Below, piece by piece: positions 1-8,927 of a DNA stretch of 64,000 nucleotides. Position numbers and translations under genes: made by a program. The notes below the pieces were generated by a model. It worked only from the letters and a program-made list of their open reading frames with translations. It was not told the origin of the DNA and did not search any database. Positions within the stretch are counted from its first letter, which is position 1. Each line of letters starts with the position of its first letter. Source of the DNA: Mesorhizobium temperatum (GTDB taxonomy: Bacteria > Pseudomonadota > Alphaproteobacteria > Rhizobiales > Rhizobiaceae); the NCBI RefSeq assembly GCF_002284575.1, contig NZ_NPKJ01000075.1:222017-286016 (forward strand), in the 5' to 3' direction.

Positions 1-464
1 ATCCGAGCAGCAATGGCCGTTGTGCATGGCCGAAGTGCTTCTGACGTTTAGTATGAGGTGACGGTTGACCGTGGAGGTCTGTGACCTAGCTTTGTGACTA
101 GCTTAAAGCTCAGGCGGACCGTCCAGAACCGGAAATGGCGGAATGGTACGCACGGTGGGAGAAACTCTCGGGACGTTGAGATGCAGAGGTGCAAGTCGGC
201 TTTCAGAGCCTGTGTGCCCTTGGCGGGCGATAATCGGCGGCCACGGCGTCTTCAAGTTTCGATTCAAACAAAAGTCATCTGCGCCGGCATGTCTATCAGC
301 GCGCGACCGACGCTCCGCCATGCAACAACAATTCGAGCACTGGAGGGACCTCGAAGCAAGTGACAGCTTCCAAAGCGATCAAAGGCTTTAGCCAGCACCA
401 AGACGAGGGGCCAAACACCGCTTCACGAACTTGAGAATACACCCAAGACCGCACAGGCACGGCA
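1..464. other. Leading stretch without a supported gene
   Basis: Short open frames occur on both strands here, but they overlap one another, have no clear ribosome binding site and resemble no family I know. The stretch may contain the promoter of the coiled-coil gene starting at 465 and the edge of an upstream gene outside the window. I see no RNA gene or repeat in it. Confidence 0.5.
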
Positions 465-2567
465 ATGTCAAATCCTCTTGCCGAAATTTACGCAAGCGAC
501 GCAGATCTCGCCATCCTGGGCGGAATAGCAACATTTGCCTCGGTGGGCCTCTATCTTGTGCTCCGGCGTATCCTTATCGCGGTGCAACGGCGTCGCCTTA
601 AATCAGATGCGAGCGAAGGTGGATCTGGCCTCCCCGAGGAGGAGGTTTCTTGGGATTGGGAAAGCCCGGTCGACCTTGCAACCGAGCCGGCTTCTTCTTC
701 TCAGGTTGCCGTGCCCTCAGACCCGGCAGACCTGGATATTCGGCGTCAGGATGCCAATTGCCTTCGGTTCGGGGTGCGAATCGAGTATTTCGACGTAATC
801 TCCGAAGCTTGCGAGAGCTCGTCTGTGACCCAGACCAACGCTTTCGCTTCCGCGACGAACATAGCGCAATTCGGCCGACTTGCGACATCGATCAGGGAAA
901 TCGCTGGCTATGTTCATAGGCAGGTGGCGGCTAATGTTGCCGCCCTAACTAGTCCAGTATTGAGGGCTCTGAGCCGTATGCCGACACAACTCGCCCTCGC
1001 GGAGGATCCCGACCCCACCACAGCGACGGCCTCACCTCCTCGCGTTCGCAGGCCGATCGGTCTTGTGCCCCGCTTTGGCGTCGCCGCAATCTGTCTGGCC
1101 GTGCCGCTTAGCTATGCGATGACGAGACAAAACTGGGTCGAAAGCGCCCCCGCCATTTCGCGGATCCAGGGCAACGCCAATCCGGACCTTTCGCGACCCA
1201 TCGAGCTTCCGGCGAGTGCTGCATTAGATGTGCGTGGGCCAGCCCAGGGAGACGAGCGCACGAGTGTCGAATTGCTCAGCCCGGATCTCACGGCTGCCCG
1301 GGCGCAAGTCGGAGCAGCTGCTGCTCAGGCAGCCGCAGCGAGGGAATTGGCCGGCCAGGAGCACCAGGCGGCGGAAGGCGAGCGCGCCAGGAGCGCCGCT
1401 CTGCAGCGAGCGCTGCGCGAGTCGCGCAAGGAGATCGACGCGCTGAGGACAAGCATGGCAGCCGCCGATAGCGTACTCCAGGAGCAATTGCGCAACGAGC
1501 TCGCGGCAGCCCGCACAGTTGACGCATTGCGGCGCATTGCGGGAGATACCCGCACGAAGCTGCGCGAGGCCACCAACTATGTCTTTACGGAGGTGCCCGC
1601 TGCTCATCTGGAGCGTCAGCGAGCCGGATGGGTGGCGCGCGATCTATCGCGAGCGCAGGCGCAAATTGAACAGCTTGAGGCCGAGGCCGCCGAGGATCGC
1701 GCCAAGGCCAAGGCTTCGCTGGCGCAAGCGACCGGAATGCTCGACGACGAACGCCGGAAGTCAGAGGACCTTCGTGGCGACCTCGCCGAAGTGAAACTGT
1801 CCAATGCCGCGCTCCTGGAGCGCGCCGACGCGGCTGAGCAGGAACGGACCGATGCAGTCACAGCGAGAGAACGAGTGGAGCAGACCGCAGCCGAGACGGA
1901 GGGCGCGCTGGCTCGAGAACGCGCTGCAGCAGCGTCGATTCGTGAGGAGCTGAAAAAAGCTCGCCTCGAGCGCGACGCGGCTGAACAGGAACGAGCCAGA
2001 GCAGTCTCAGCGAGAAAGCGTGCCGAGCAGACTGCAACCGAGACAGCGCAGGCTTTGGCGTTAGAACGCGCTGCAGCAGTCTCGACGCGAGAGGAGCTGA
2101 AAAAAACTCGCCTCGAGCGCGACAGAGCAGTCACAGCGAGAGAACGAGTGGAGCAGACTGCAACCGAGACGGCGCAGGCTCTGGCACGAGAACGCGCTGC
2201 GGCAGTCTCGACCCATGAGGACCTCGATAAAGCTCGCCTCGAACGCGACGCCGCCCGAGCACTTTTGGTAGGGGTCGCCAGGCTGAAGGAGGCTTTGGAC
2301 AAGCAACGTGAAGTCACTGTTTCTCTTGCCCGCGACCTGGCCGCCGCGCGCGCGGACAATGACGGGCTCAGGGCTGAGCGTCGCAGCGCCCAGATTGAGC
2401 CGCCGTTGAAGCCGCGCGCTGGCCGCGCGGCAGCCGCTGCCGGCGGGTTGAAGGCTGTCAGCCAGAAGACTGCACGCAGCAAGGTTCGCAACCCGTCGCG
2501 GATTGCCCGGGTGCGTTCTCTCACACTTCCCTATCCCCTCAGGCCAAGACAAGCGACGTTGGAGTGA
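465..2567 (+). CDS. Membrane-anchored coiled-coil protein with internal repeats
   Basis: A 700-residue protein of unknown function. A hydrophobic segment at about residues 15-36 is followed by a basic stretch. A second hydrophobic segment at about 205-222 (FGVAAICLAVPLSYAMT) probably spans the membrane. From about residue 270 to 650 it is an Ala/Glu/Arg-rich coiled coil. Within this, a unit of roughly 47 residues (AEQER...AVTARERVEQT...ELKKARLERD) occurs three times at about residues 455-600, also visible as DNA repetition between 1831 and 2250. The C-terminus is basic. The architecture suggests an envelope-anchored scaffold or filament-like protein, but no enzymatic motif is visible. It stands alone, convergent with the next gene. 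Confidence 0.8.
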   Translation: MSNPLAEIYASDADLAILGGIATFASVGLYLVLRRILIAVQRRRLKSDASEGGSGLPEEEVSWDWESPVDLATEPASSSQVAVPSDPADLDIRRQDANCLRFGVRIEYFDVISEACESSSVTQTNAFASATNIAQFGRLATSIREIAGYVHRQVAANVAALTSPVLRALSRMPTQLALAEDPDPTTATASPPRVRRPIGLVPRFGVAAICLAVPLSYAMTRQNWVESAPAISRIQGNANPDLSRPIELPASAALDVRGPAQGDERTSVELLSPDLTAARAQVGAAAAQAAAARELAGQEHQAAEGERARSAALQRALRESRKEIDALRTSMAAADSVLQEQLRNELAAARTVDALRRIAGDTRTKLREATNYVFTEVPAAHLERQRAGWVARDLSRAQAQIEQLEAEAAEDRAKAKASLAQATGMLDDERRKSEDLRGDLAEVKLSNAALLERADAAEQERTDAVTARERVEQTAAETEGALARERAAAASIREELKKARLERDAAEQERARAVSARKRAEQTATETAQALALERAAAVSTREELKKTRLERDRAVTARERVEQTATETAQALARERAAAVSTHEDLDKARLERDAARALLVGVARLKEALDKQREVTVSLARDLAAARADNDGLRAERRSAQIEPPLKPRAGRAAAAAGGLKAVSQKTARSKVRNPSRIARVRSLTLPYPLRPRQATLE

Positions 2568-2640
2568 CTTCCAAACAACTGCGCGGTCCTCCTGTTGAAG
2601 GCCCAGGGTCTTTGAGATCATTGCCTCACGTGTGTATTGC

Positions 2641-2692
2641 GAGAGTAGGCCAGGATGAATCGAATCACCCCATTCGAATTCATCCTGCTCTC
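2641..2692. terminator. Long hairpin between convergent genes
   Basis: Positions 2651-2665 pair with 2672-2687 (one bulged base), and GAGAG at 2641 can pair with CTCTC at 2688. The hairpin sits between the stops of the + gene ending at 2567 and the - gene ending at 2719, where a bidirectional terminator would be expected. There is no strong T-run, so it could be a processing signal or intergenic repeat instead. Confidence 0.5.
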
Positions 2693-2718
2693 GTCGGCGA
2701 GGAGTTCTGCGCGATACG

Positions 2719-3351
2719 CTATGTCAGCCCGATCACCCTGCCTGTCGCGTTCAATTCGCATTTGATCGGCGCCTGCCGCGTCTCCACGTTGCCTTGCCGT
2801 CCATAGTCGATGCTGACCTCAACGGGAGCCGAGATCGTATCCGGGCTCAACCGACGTATGGAACCTGCGCTGCTGACGCGCACACTGGTCGCGCCAAACG
2901 GGGCGGCGGCCGACTCGATTGCATCATGGCAGGCGCGAACGACTTCATCCGGGACGCCCGGCAGCGCCTTGATTGGACTGACCGTCGATGGACTGTTGCT
3001 GGCGCTGGGAGGCTGGAGGTTGGCCGGGAGGTCGAGCGACCGTCCGGCTCCTGCGGACCGGGCGACACTGACGGCAGTGGCGGCCGTAATTGCCGCCACT
3101 GCCGCCGTTGCAGCGGTGCTGGTCCCATCGTCATCCACCGGTGACCTACTGCTGGAGCCGTCAGGTCCTTTGTGCGCGCCGCCTTTGCGGCCTTCACCGT
3201 GATGGCTGCCAGCGCTATTGCCTCCGCCACCATGGCTGCCAGCGCTATTGCCTCCGCCGCGCTCGCCGCCGGCGGCAGCTCCTGCGCAAGCTACCGCGAT
3301 CGAGCACACGAATGCGAAATATACCCAGCTGGATCCAGGGGATTGACGCAC
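2719..3351 (-). CDS. Secreted Gly/Ser/Ala-rich hypothetical protein
   Basis: About 210 residues. The chosen GTG start follows a good GGAGG at five bases; an ATG four codons upstream (3363) is possible. The N-terminus (SSWVYFAFVCSIAVACAGAAA) looks like a signal peptide. It is followed by a low-complexity GGGNSAGSH repeat encoded by a 27-bp tandem duplication near 3205-3255, then an Ala/Thr-rich stretch. The C-terminal ~75 residues look folded, with two cysteines (in VRACHDA and IKCELNA) that could form a disulfide. Probably exported to the periplasm or surface. I do not recognise a family. Confidence 0.65.
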   Translation of the reverse strand: MRQSPGSSWVYFAFVCSIAVACAGAAAGGERGGGNSAGSHGGGGNSAGSHHGEGRKGGAHKGPDGSSSRSPVDDDGTSTAATAAVAAITAATAVSVARSAGAGRSLDLPANLQPPSASNSPSTVSPIKALPGVPDEVVRACHDAIESAAAPFGATSVRVSSAGSIRRLSPDTISAPVEVSIDYGRQGNVETRQAPIKCELNATGRVIGLT

Positions 3352-3560
3352 GACCACCTCCATAAAGTGCGTCGGTCGAACCGTCTTTCCGCGGCATGCA
3401 GTCAGGACGGCGCAACCGCCGCCGCCCCCAGGCAAACTCGCGACTAAGGCGCCCACGGGAGGTAACTAGGGGATGAATCCGGTGTATCAAGGACGCGGGT
3501 ACGTGGTAGTGGCCTCGCACGGGACGCGAATTGACCGGACGGTCATGGTCGGGACCGGTC

Positions 3561-5168
3561 TCATGGATTGCCTCTCGATGACCATTCACCATCAAGAAGC
3601 CAGGTGTCATCGAACTCGGTAGTCCCGGTAGCCACATCGCACGATGCGATCACCGTCGTATGCGTGGCTCGCGCGCACGCAAGAACGGCGGCAAGCAAAT
3701 CCCGATCCTTGCAAACATCGACATCATCGATCAGAAGCACGGCTGCCGCTCGGACCAGCGCTCGCGCTGCCCGGATCCGGGCAGCCAGCATGGGATTGAC
3801 GCTGTGAGGCGGCTCCAGTCGCCCCTGACCACATTCCGAAGCCCCATCGGCCGCCAGGCCGCACAGCGACGCAATGGCGACTATTTCTTCCTGGAGGGTC
3901 GCTGAGGGCGCGCCGATCGCGATGTTCTCGGCTATGGTTGCGCGCATCAGCGGGATCGCCGGAGATAAGAGGGTGATTGCACGGCGCCGGTCGCGTCGCG
4001 AGACCTTGTCGAGAGGAATGTCGTCAAGGAAAATCGCAAGACCGTTACTTTCCTCGATTCCGGCGACACTGGCAAACAGGGCGCTGCGTGCTTCCGCTGT
4101 GTCGCCGCGAAGCAGAATCATGGCACCGGGCGCTGCCTCCAGAACACGTGACGGCTTGCCGTTCGAGCAACGAAGTTCGACGCGCAGCCGCCGGCCCACC
4201 GCCAATCGCGGCAGAGGAACCGGATCCTCAGGATCCGGAAGGACTGGCATTGCAAGGACCGACGCAATCCGGCGACGTGACTCGACATAGGCCAGCCGAT
4301 AGTCGGCGGCGCGAGCAAGGTCGGAAAGTTGTGCAACCGTCAAGCCGGCAAGGAGCAGGAGAGTGCTGAGCTCGCCGGCAGGCATCACCGGACCGCTCGG
4401 TGCCGCATAGGCCGCAAGGATCGCGATGATGACCGGTATGACGAAATCGCTGGATGCACGGGCGGCACCCGACCACCCGGCCCGGCGAACGAGCCACTCG
4501 TTGAGAGCCTCCGACATCCGGTCGATCTTGCGCGCGGCCGGTCCGCTTCTTCCGAAGTGGGCAAATGTTGCTCGGGTGAGGACGACATCTCCGAGACGGC
4601 CGGCAAGGCGTCCCCGCCGACGGCGGCTTTCGCGAATGGCACGATGCAGGAACGGCAGGGCGACAAGGGTGACAGCGGACCAGACAAGAACGCCGGCAAG
4701 CAGGAACGACGCAACGCCGGGCGCAAGCCAAAAAGCGCCAAGCACGATGAGGACAACGGAGGGGCCCGCGACAAAGAGGGAGGCGACGCCGTCCGCCAGC
4801 CAGGACCTGATGGCGGAAAGGTCGGTGATCAGGCGAGTCATGACGAGGCCGAGACGGGTCCGGCCGGCCGTCGGCGGCAGCGTGAAGAGTTGCTCGACCA
4901 GCAGCCCGCGGACCTCGCGCACATAGTCCAGCGCAAAAGCCGCCCCTTGCCGTCGTTGCAGCACCCTGAGTGAGAACAGGGTGATGCCGAGCGAAAGGCT
5001 GGCCGCACCGATCAGCCAGCCTTGATCGATCGCCTGCCGCCCCCCGGAAACCGCCGCGCCGACGATCGCGACAAGCGCGAGCGAAGCGGCCGCCTGGGCA
5101 AAGCCGTTGGCTATGAGAACCGCCAAAGCGCCCATTCGTGCGCGGGTCAGGATTCCTGGAAGGCGCAT
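3561..5168 (-). CDS. ABC exporter-like protein with degenerate ATP-binding domain
   Basis: A 535-residue protein laid out like a half-size ABC exporter: about 300 N-terminal residues with several membrane segments, then a nucleotide-binding-like domain. All catalytic motifs of that domain are lost. The Walker A position reads LLRGDTAEARSALFA with no GKS/T. The Q-loop position is LLSPAIPL, with no Gln. No LSGGQ-like signature is present. The Walker B strand VLLIDDVDVC has Asp in place of the catalytic Glu, and the H-loop position reads ASCDVATG. It starts 22 bp inside the upstream P-loop NTPase gene, implying translational coupling. The frame stays open further upstream, but only out-of-frame with that NTPase. 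It may be a non-hydrolysing membrane partner or need another subunit; function unknown. Confidence 0.75.
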   Translation of the reverse strand: MRLPGILTRARMGALAVLIANGFAQAAASLALVAIVGAAVSGGRQAIDQGWLIGAASLSLGITLFSLRVLQRRQGAAFALDYVREVRGLLVEQLFTLPPTAGRTRLGLVMTRLITDLSAIRSWLADGVASLFVAGPSVVLIVLGAFWLAPGVASFLLAGVLVWSAVTLVALPFLHRAIRESRRRRGRLAGRLGDVVLTRATFAHFGRSGPAARKIDRMSEALNEWLVRRAGWSGAARASSDFVIPVIIAILAAYAAPSGPVMPAGELSTLLLLAGLTVAQLSDLARAADYRLAYVESRRRIASVLAMPVLPDPEDPVPLPRLAVGRRLRVELRCSNGKPSRVLEAAPGAMILLRGDTAEARSALFASVAGIEESNGLAIFLDDIPLDKVSRRDRRRAITLLSPAIPLMRATIAENIAIGAPSATLQEEIVAIASLCGLAADGASECGQGRLEPPHSVNPMLAARIRAARALVRAAAVLLIDDVDVCKDRDLLAAVLACARATHTTVIASCDVATGTTEFDDTWLLDGEWSSRGNP

Positions 5169-6229
5169 TGGGCACCTCCAGCGATCACCATCAGGCGCGG
5201 CTTCGAAATCCCGGAGACGATGCTTGCCGCAGTCGCCGGATCGGAGAGTTCCTCGACACCATAGACAGGGACGTTGGCAACGCCAGCCTCTCTCCGTGCC
5301 AATGGCGAGCGCGTCAGCAGCCCACTGATCCCGAGCACGTCGTGGCCGAGGTCGCGCAGCCATTCGCAGCCAGCAACCGCCCCCATCGCATCTCCGGCGG
5401 CAAACAGCACACCGCTGGTCAGCTTGCGGAATTCCAGAGACTTCGACAGAGCGGCCGTCTCGGGCTGGAATAATCCGTCCGCGACCTCCAGGACCGTGAT
5501 TTCTGCTCCGGCAGCGGCAAGCGAGTTGAGCAACTCCTGCGCGCCCTGCACGAGGGCATCGATCGGAGCAAGGTAGGTCGTGGCAAAGCCGGCATCGGTG
5601 AAATCGAGCGCGGCGCACGCTCCGGCATCCACCATGGCCCAGAGGTCATTGCCGGCGCCGGTTCCGGTCACCTTTGCCGCACCAACCGCGAAACCTGCCT
5701 TGACGAGCCCCTGCACGAGGCTTGCAGCTGTTGTCGTCTTGCCCGAATTCATCGAAGTTCCGTAAATAACGATTGCCGGCGGCGTGAGCCGCGCCGGCTG
5801 CGGCGCGACCGCAAAGTCAGCAACGTTCAGAACGCGGCCGCTCAAATCGGTGACGAGGCCGAGCGGCACGATCGCGGTCGGAAACATAGTTTTGTCGTGC
5901 CACGCCGTCGCCCGCGAGGCCACTCCGCCTGCCGCCACCATATGGCACGGCCCGAGATCTCGCGGCACGATCGCCTCGAACTGATCGGGGGCGTAGCGGT
6001 TGCCGTAGGCCAGGACGATTTCGTCCGTTGTGGCAAGTGCCGCCTTGCGCCCCGAGAGCAGCTCGACTGCCTTATGGTGACCGAGCGCCTCAATCCGCGC
6101 GAGCACCAGGTCGCCTGCCTTCGGTTCGGTGGGAGGCGGAAGCAACATCTGCATGCGCTCGACGGGTATACGGCGGGTCGTGAAAGCCCGTTTGGCCTTG
6201 GCAATGCGTGCGGAGTCGAGAATTTCCAT
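5147..6229 (-). CDS. P-loop NTPase, dethiobiotin-synthetase/MobB-like fold
   Basis: A 360-residue soluble protein starting at an ATG with AGGAGACC upstream. The N-terminal ~140 residues are of unknown type. The C-terminal part starts with a clear Walker A (GTSMNSGKTTTAASLVQGL, about residues 157-175), followed by AAKVTGTGAGNDLW and an acidic strand (EITVLEVADGLF). This layout is seen in SIMIBI-class NTPases such as dethiobiotin synthetase and MobB. Its end overlaps the start of the degenerate ABC exporter, so the two are probably made together. One possible reading is that it supplies NTPase activity the exporter lacks; nothing in the sequence proves this. Substrate unknown. Confidence 0.7.
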   Translation of the reverse strand: MEILDSARIAKAKRAFTTRRIPVERMQMLLPPPTEPKAGDLVLARIEALGHHKAVELLSGRKAALATTDEIVLAYGNRYAPDQFEAIVPRDLGPCHMVAAGGVASRATAWHDKTMFPTAIVPLGLVTDLSGRVLNVADFAVAPQPARLTPPAIVIYGTSMNSGKTTTAASLVQGLVKAGFAVGAAKVTGTGAGNDLWAMVDAGACAALDFTDAGFATTYLAPIDALVQGAQELLNSLAAAGAEITVLEVADGLFQPETAALSKSLEFRKLTSGVLFAAGDAMGAVAGCEWLRDLGHDVLGISGLLTRSPLARREAGVANVPVYGVEELSDPATAASIVSGISKPRLMVIAGGAQCAFQES

Positions 6230-6491
6230 AGTGGTCTCCTCAATAGGCGCCCGAGGGGCGCGATGCGGGAGGGAGAACGTGGACGAACCAGAATTATTCT
6301 CGGCGAAGTTGCAATTTTTTCCGCGTTTTCAGAAGGCTCAGCCGGTCGGGTGTCTGCTTAGGATTCGATTTTGTACGCCGACGAATGGTGGGGGGCAAAG
6401 GCGGTATTCCGTTTCGGGTACCAAGCGTCAGGTTTTGACCGCTAGCGCCATGACGTAGCGCCGTCCGGCATCATCGAAAACTGGAAGAAGG

Positions 6492-7229
6492 TCAGGCTTC
6501 GTTCAAGGTGACCTGGTCGCCCAGCCTGATCTTGCCCGGCTGCACGATCTGACAGAGCGCGCCGAAGCCGCCTTCGCCATGGCGCGCTATGGTTTGCAGC
6601 ACTGCCGGTTCGAAGGCGAGATCGCGTTGCGCCAGCGCCGTGAAGGTGCAGCGCGCGCACGATTCCGAAATCACGATGCGCGCCTCGCCGATCGAAAGCA
6701 CTTTGCCGATGATCTGCTGCTCGACAAAACCGTCCTGCGAAGCGTCGGTCTCGATGACGATGTTGGGCCGGAACCGCCTGGAATCCACTTGCGACGGATC
6801 CGCAAGCAGGCCGGCAAGCCTGTTCATCGAGGCTGTCGTGACGATGTGGATGTCGGCGCGCTGATAGCGTGGCGCGATATGATCCTGGGCTTCCGAGCCG
6901 AAGGGGACGTGTGGGTGCAGCGACGCCGGGAAATCGAGGAAGGCCGAAACCATCTCGCCTGCCAGGCTGGAGCCGGCATCGATCCAGGAGCCATCATCCG
7001 ATCCGATTTCTGGCCGGTCGCCCTTCAGCCTTGCAAGAAGGTTCGGCAGCGGCCGCCAATGTTTTCGCTTCTCCGGCGCGGCAACAATTCCATCGCGCCG
7101 GTCGACGATGCCCCAGATCCGGTCGCCAGGTATCCCGCCCTCCACAAGCTCCGTCCCGTCCAGCCGTTCGCCGCCCATCGAACTGACGGGATATCGCCAG
7201 ATCTCCTTGATATGGCCGAACGGTGTCAT
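6492..7229 (-). CDS. MOSC domain-containing protein
   Basis: A 245-residue protein. The chosen ATG gives the usual N-terminal MOSC beta-barrel opening (IKEIWRYPVSSMGGE). The core MOSC domain follows, with RFRPNIVIE and SESCARCTF at about residues 165-205; that cysteine region corresponds to the sulfur-carrying site of molybdenum cofactor sulfurase C-terminal domains. The end, GALCQIVQPGKIRLGDQV, is also typical. MOSC proteins handle sulfur transfer or molybdenum-cofactor-bound substrates. It lies 25 bp after the fused oligopeptide ABC ATPase gene and is probably the last gene of that operon, suggesting detoxification or reduction of an imported compound. Substrate not predictable. Confidence 0.85.
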   Translation of the reverse strand: MTPFGHIKEIWRYPVSSMGGERLDGTELVEGGIPGDRIWGIVDRRDGIVAAPEKRKHWRPLPNLLARLKGDRPEIGSDDGSWIDAGSSLAGEMVSAFLDFPASLHPHVPFGSEAQDHIAPRYQRADIHIVTTASMNRLAGLLADPSQVDSRRFRPNIVIETDASQDGFVEQQIIGKVLSIGEARIVISESCARCTFTALAQRDLAFEPAVLQTIARHGEGGFGALCQIVQPGKIRLGDQVTLNEA

Positions 7230-7254
7230 GATTGGGAGACGATCCGTGTCGCCG

Positions 7255-8886
7255 TCATTGCGCCACTGCCTTGCGTGCGCCCGCGCCATCGGCGAAACGG
7301 CGATCGATCAGCATCGCCGCATCGAGAAGAGCGCGTGTGTAGGCGTGGCGCGGTCGATCGAAGACGTCGTCGCGGTCGCCGATCTCGACGATCATTCCGT
7401 CCTGCATGACCGCGACCCGATCGGCAACCTGCTCCACCGCACCCAGATCATGCGAGACGAACAGGCAGGCGAAGCCGTAGCGTTCCTGCAACGACCGGAT
7501 GAGAAGCAGGACTTGTTTCTGCACCGTCATGTCCAGCGCCGAAACCGGCTCGTCGGCAACGACGAAGGCCGGTCGCCTGACGATCGCCCGCGCGATCGCG
7601 ACGCGCTGGCGTTGGCCGCCCGACAGCTGATGCGGGAAACGCTCGAGAAGGTCGCGCGTCAGCCCCACTTCCTCAATGACCTCACCCATGCGCGCGGTCC
7701 GTCGCTTGCGGTCCAATTCGGTGTCGAGCTTCAACGGCTCGGTGACGATCTCGGCAATCGACTGGCGAGGGTCGAGCGACGAATAGGGGTCCTGGAAGAC
7801 GATCTGCATGTCGCGACGCTGCAAGCGCGTGTCAGCCGATCGTCCATTCGCAATTTCCTTGCCAAGAAACGAGATCGTTCCACCGGACGGCCTGACGAGG
7901 CCGACAATGGCGCGTCCGAGCGTCGTCTTGCCGGAGCCCGATGCGCCGACCAGCGCCAGGGTTTCGCCGCGCCGGATGGTCAGGTCGACGCCGTCGACGG
8001 CGCGCTTCGGCGCCGCGCGCGCAAACAGCCTGGGACGGCCCGGATAGTCGATGACGACATTGCTGATCTCTACCAGGGGCGGGCCGTCGACGGTTTTTCT
8101 CGATCCGCCGGCACTGCGCTTGGGAAGCGCATCCACCAACCGCTTGGTGTAATCGTGCTGCGGTGCGTGAAGGACCTGGGCGCTGCTTCCCTGTTCGACG
8201 GCCTTGCCTTCGCACATCACCGTCACGTTGTTCACATAGTGCGACACCATGCCGAGGTCGTGGCTGATCAGCAGGACGGCGGTTCCGTTCTCCCGCGTCA
8301 GCTCGACCATCAGGTCGAGCACGTCGCGCTGCACCAACGTGTCGAGCGCGGTGGTCGGCTCGTCGGCGATCAGCAGGCGCGGTTTGAGCAGCATGACCGA
8401 TGCGAGCATGATGCGTTGGCGCATGCCGCCGGAGAATTCGTGCGGATAGGCCGCGAGGCATTTGCCGGGATCCTTGATCTGGATCCTCTCCAGCATTGCC
8501 AGCGAGCGATCCTTTATCTCGGCGCGCGACATGTCGCGATGCAGGCGAAGCCCTTCGGCCATCTGCTCGCCGATGGTAACGGCTGGATTGAGCGAGACCA
8601 TCGGCTCCTGGAAAACCATGCCGATCTGCGCACCGCGTATCTGGCGCAGCGCCTTTGGGGCGAGGCCGGTGAGCTCCTGTCCTTCGAAGCGGATGCTGCT
8701 GTCCGGCGTCGTGACCAGCGGGGCAGGGAGCAAGCTCACGATCGAACGGGCCGCCATCGTCTTGCCCGAACCGGATTCGCCGACCAGCGCCATCATGTCA
8801 CTGGGGGCGAGGTCGAAATTCAGCCCGTCGACGATCCGCTTTCCCGATGGCCCGACCGAGATCGACAGGTTGCGCACTGAAAGCAT
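7255..8886 (-). CDS. Fused oligopeptide ABC transporter ATPase (DppD-DppF type)
   Basis: A 543-residue cytoplasmic protein with two complete nucleotide-binding domains. The first has Walker A GESGSGKT, signature FSGGMRQR and Walker B LLIADEPT. The second has Walker A GASGSGKT, signature LSGGQRQR and Walker B VVADEP. Switch histidines lie in LISHDLG and FVSHDLG. Each half carries the C-terminal tail typical of DppD/OppD and DppF/OppF ATPases (HDYTKRLVDALP; HAYTRALLDAA). It would power the DppB/DppC permeases encoded just upstream. An ATG ten codons earlier (8916), with AGGTG upstream, is an alternative start. Substrate probably a peptide or amide, given the linked C45 hydrolase. Confidence 0.93.
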   Translation of the reverse strand: MLSVRNLSISVGPSGKRIVDGLNFDLAPSDMMALVGESGSGKTMAARSIVSLLPAPLVTTPDSSIRFEGQELTGLAPKALRQIRGAQIGMVFQEPMVSLNPAVTIGEQMAEGLRLHRDMSRAEIKDRSLAMLERIQIKDPGKCLAAYPHEFSGGMRQRIMLASVMLLKPRLLIADEPTTALDTLVQRDVLDLMVELTRENGTAVLLISHDLGMVSHYVNNVTVMCEGKAVEQGSSAQVLHAPQHDYTKRLVDALPKRSAGGSRKTVDGPPLVEISNVVIDYPGRPRLFARAAPKRAVDGVDLTIRRGETLALVGASGSGKTTLGRAIVGLVRPSGGTISFLGKEIANGRSADTRLQRRDMQIVFQDPYSSLDPRQSIAEIVTEPLKLDTELDRKRRTARMGEVIEEVGLTRDLLERFPHQLSGGQRQRVAIARAIVRRPAFVVADEPVSALDMTVQKQVLLLIRSLQERYGFACLFVSHDLGAVEQVADRVAVMQDGMIVEIGDRDDVFDRPRHAYTRALLDAAMLIDRRFADGAGARKAVAQ

Positions 8887-8927
8887 CGTGTTGTTGTCCC
8901 CGGTCGGCACGAGCATGTTTCCAGCAC

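Noticed and set aside
1831..2250. Possible CRISPR-like array
   Set aside because: The repeats are in frame, of coding type and without unique spacers; they encode coiled-coil units.
1616..2524. 302-residue frame opposite the coiled-coil gene
   Set aside because: Ser/Arg/Ala-rich mirror of the repeat coding strand; no start signal and no fold.
6230..6491. Possible peptide precursor gene upstream of the P-loop NTPase/pseudo-exporter pair
   Set aside because: Searched for a short leader-core peptide because of the exporter context; only frames of ten or fewer codons occur on - here.
7108..8880. 590-residue open frame on +
   Set aside because: Lies fully opposite the fused DppD-DppF ATPase, whose motifs are all intact; the + frame has no domain and is low-complexity, as expected for an antisense shadow in GC-rich DNA.
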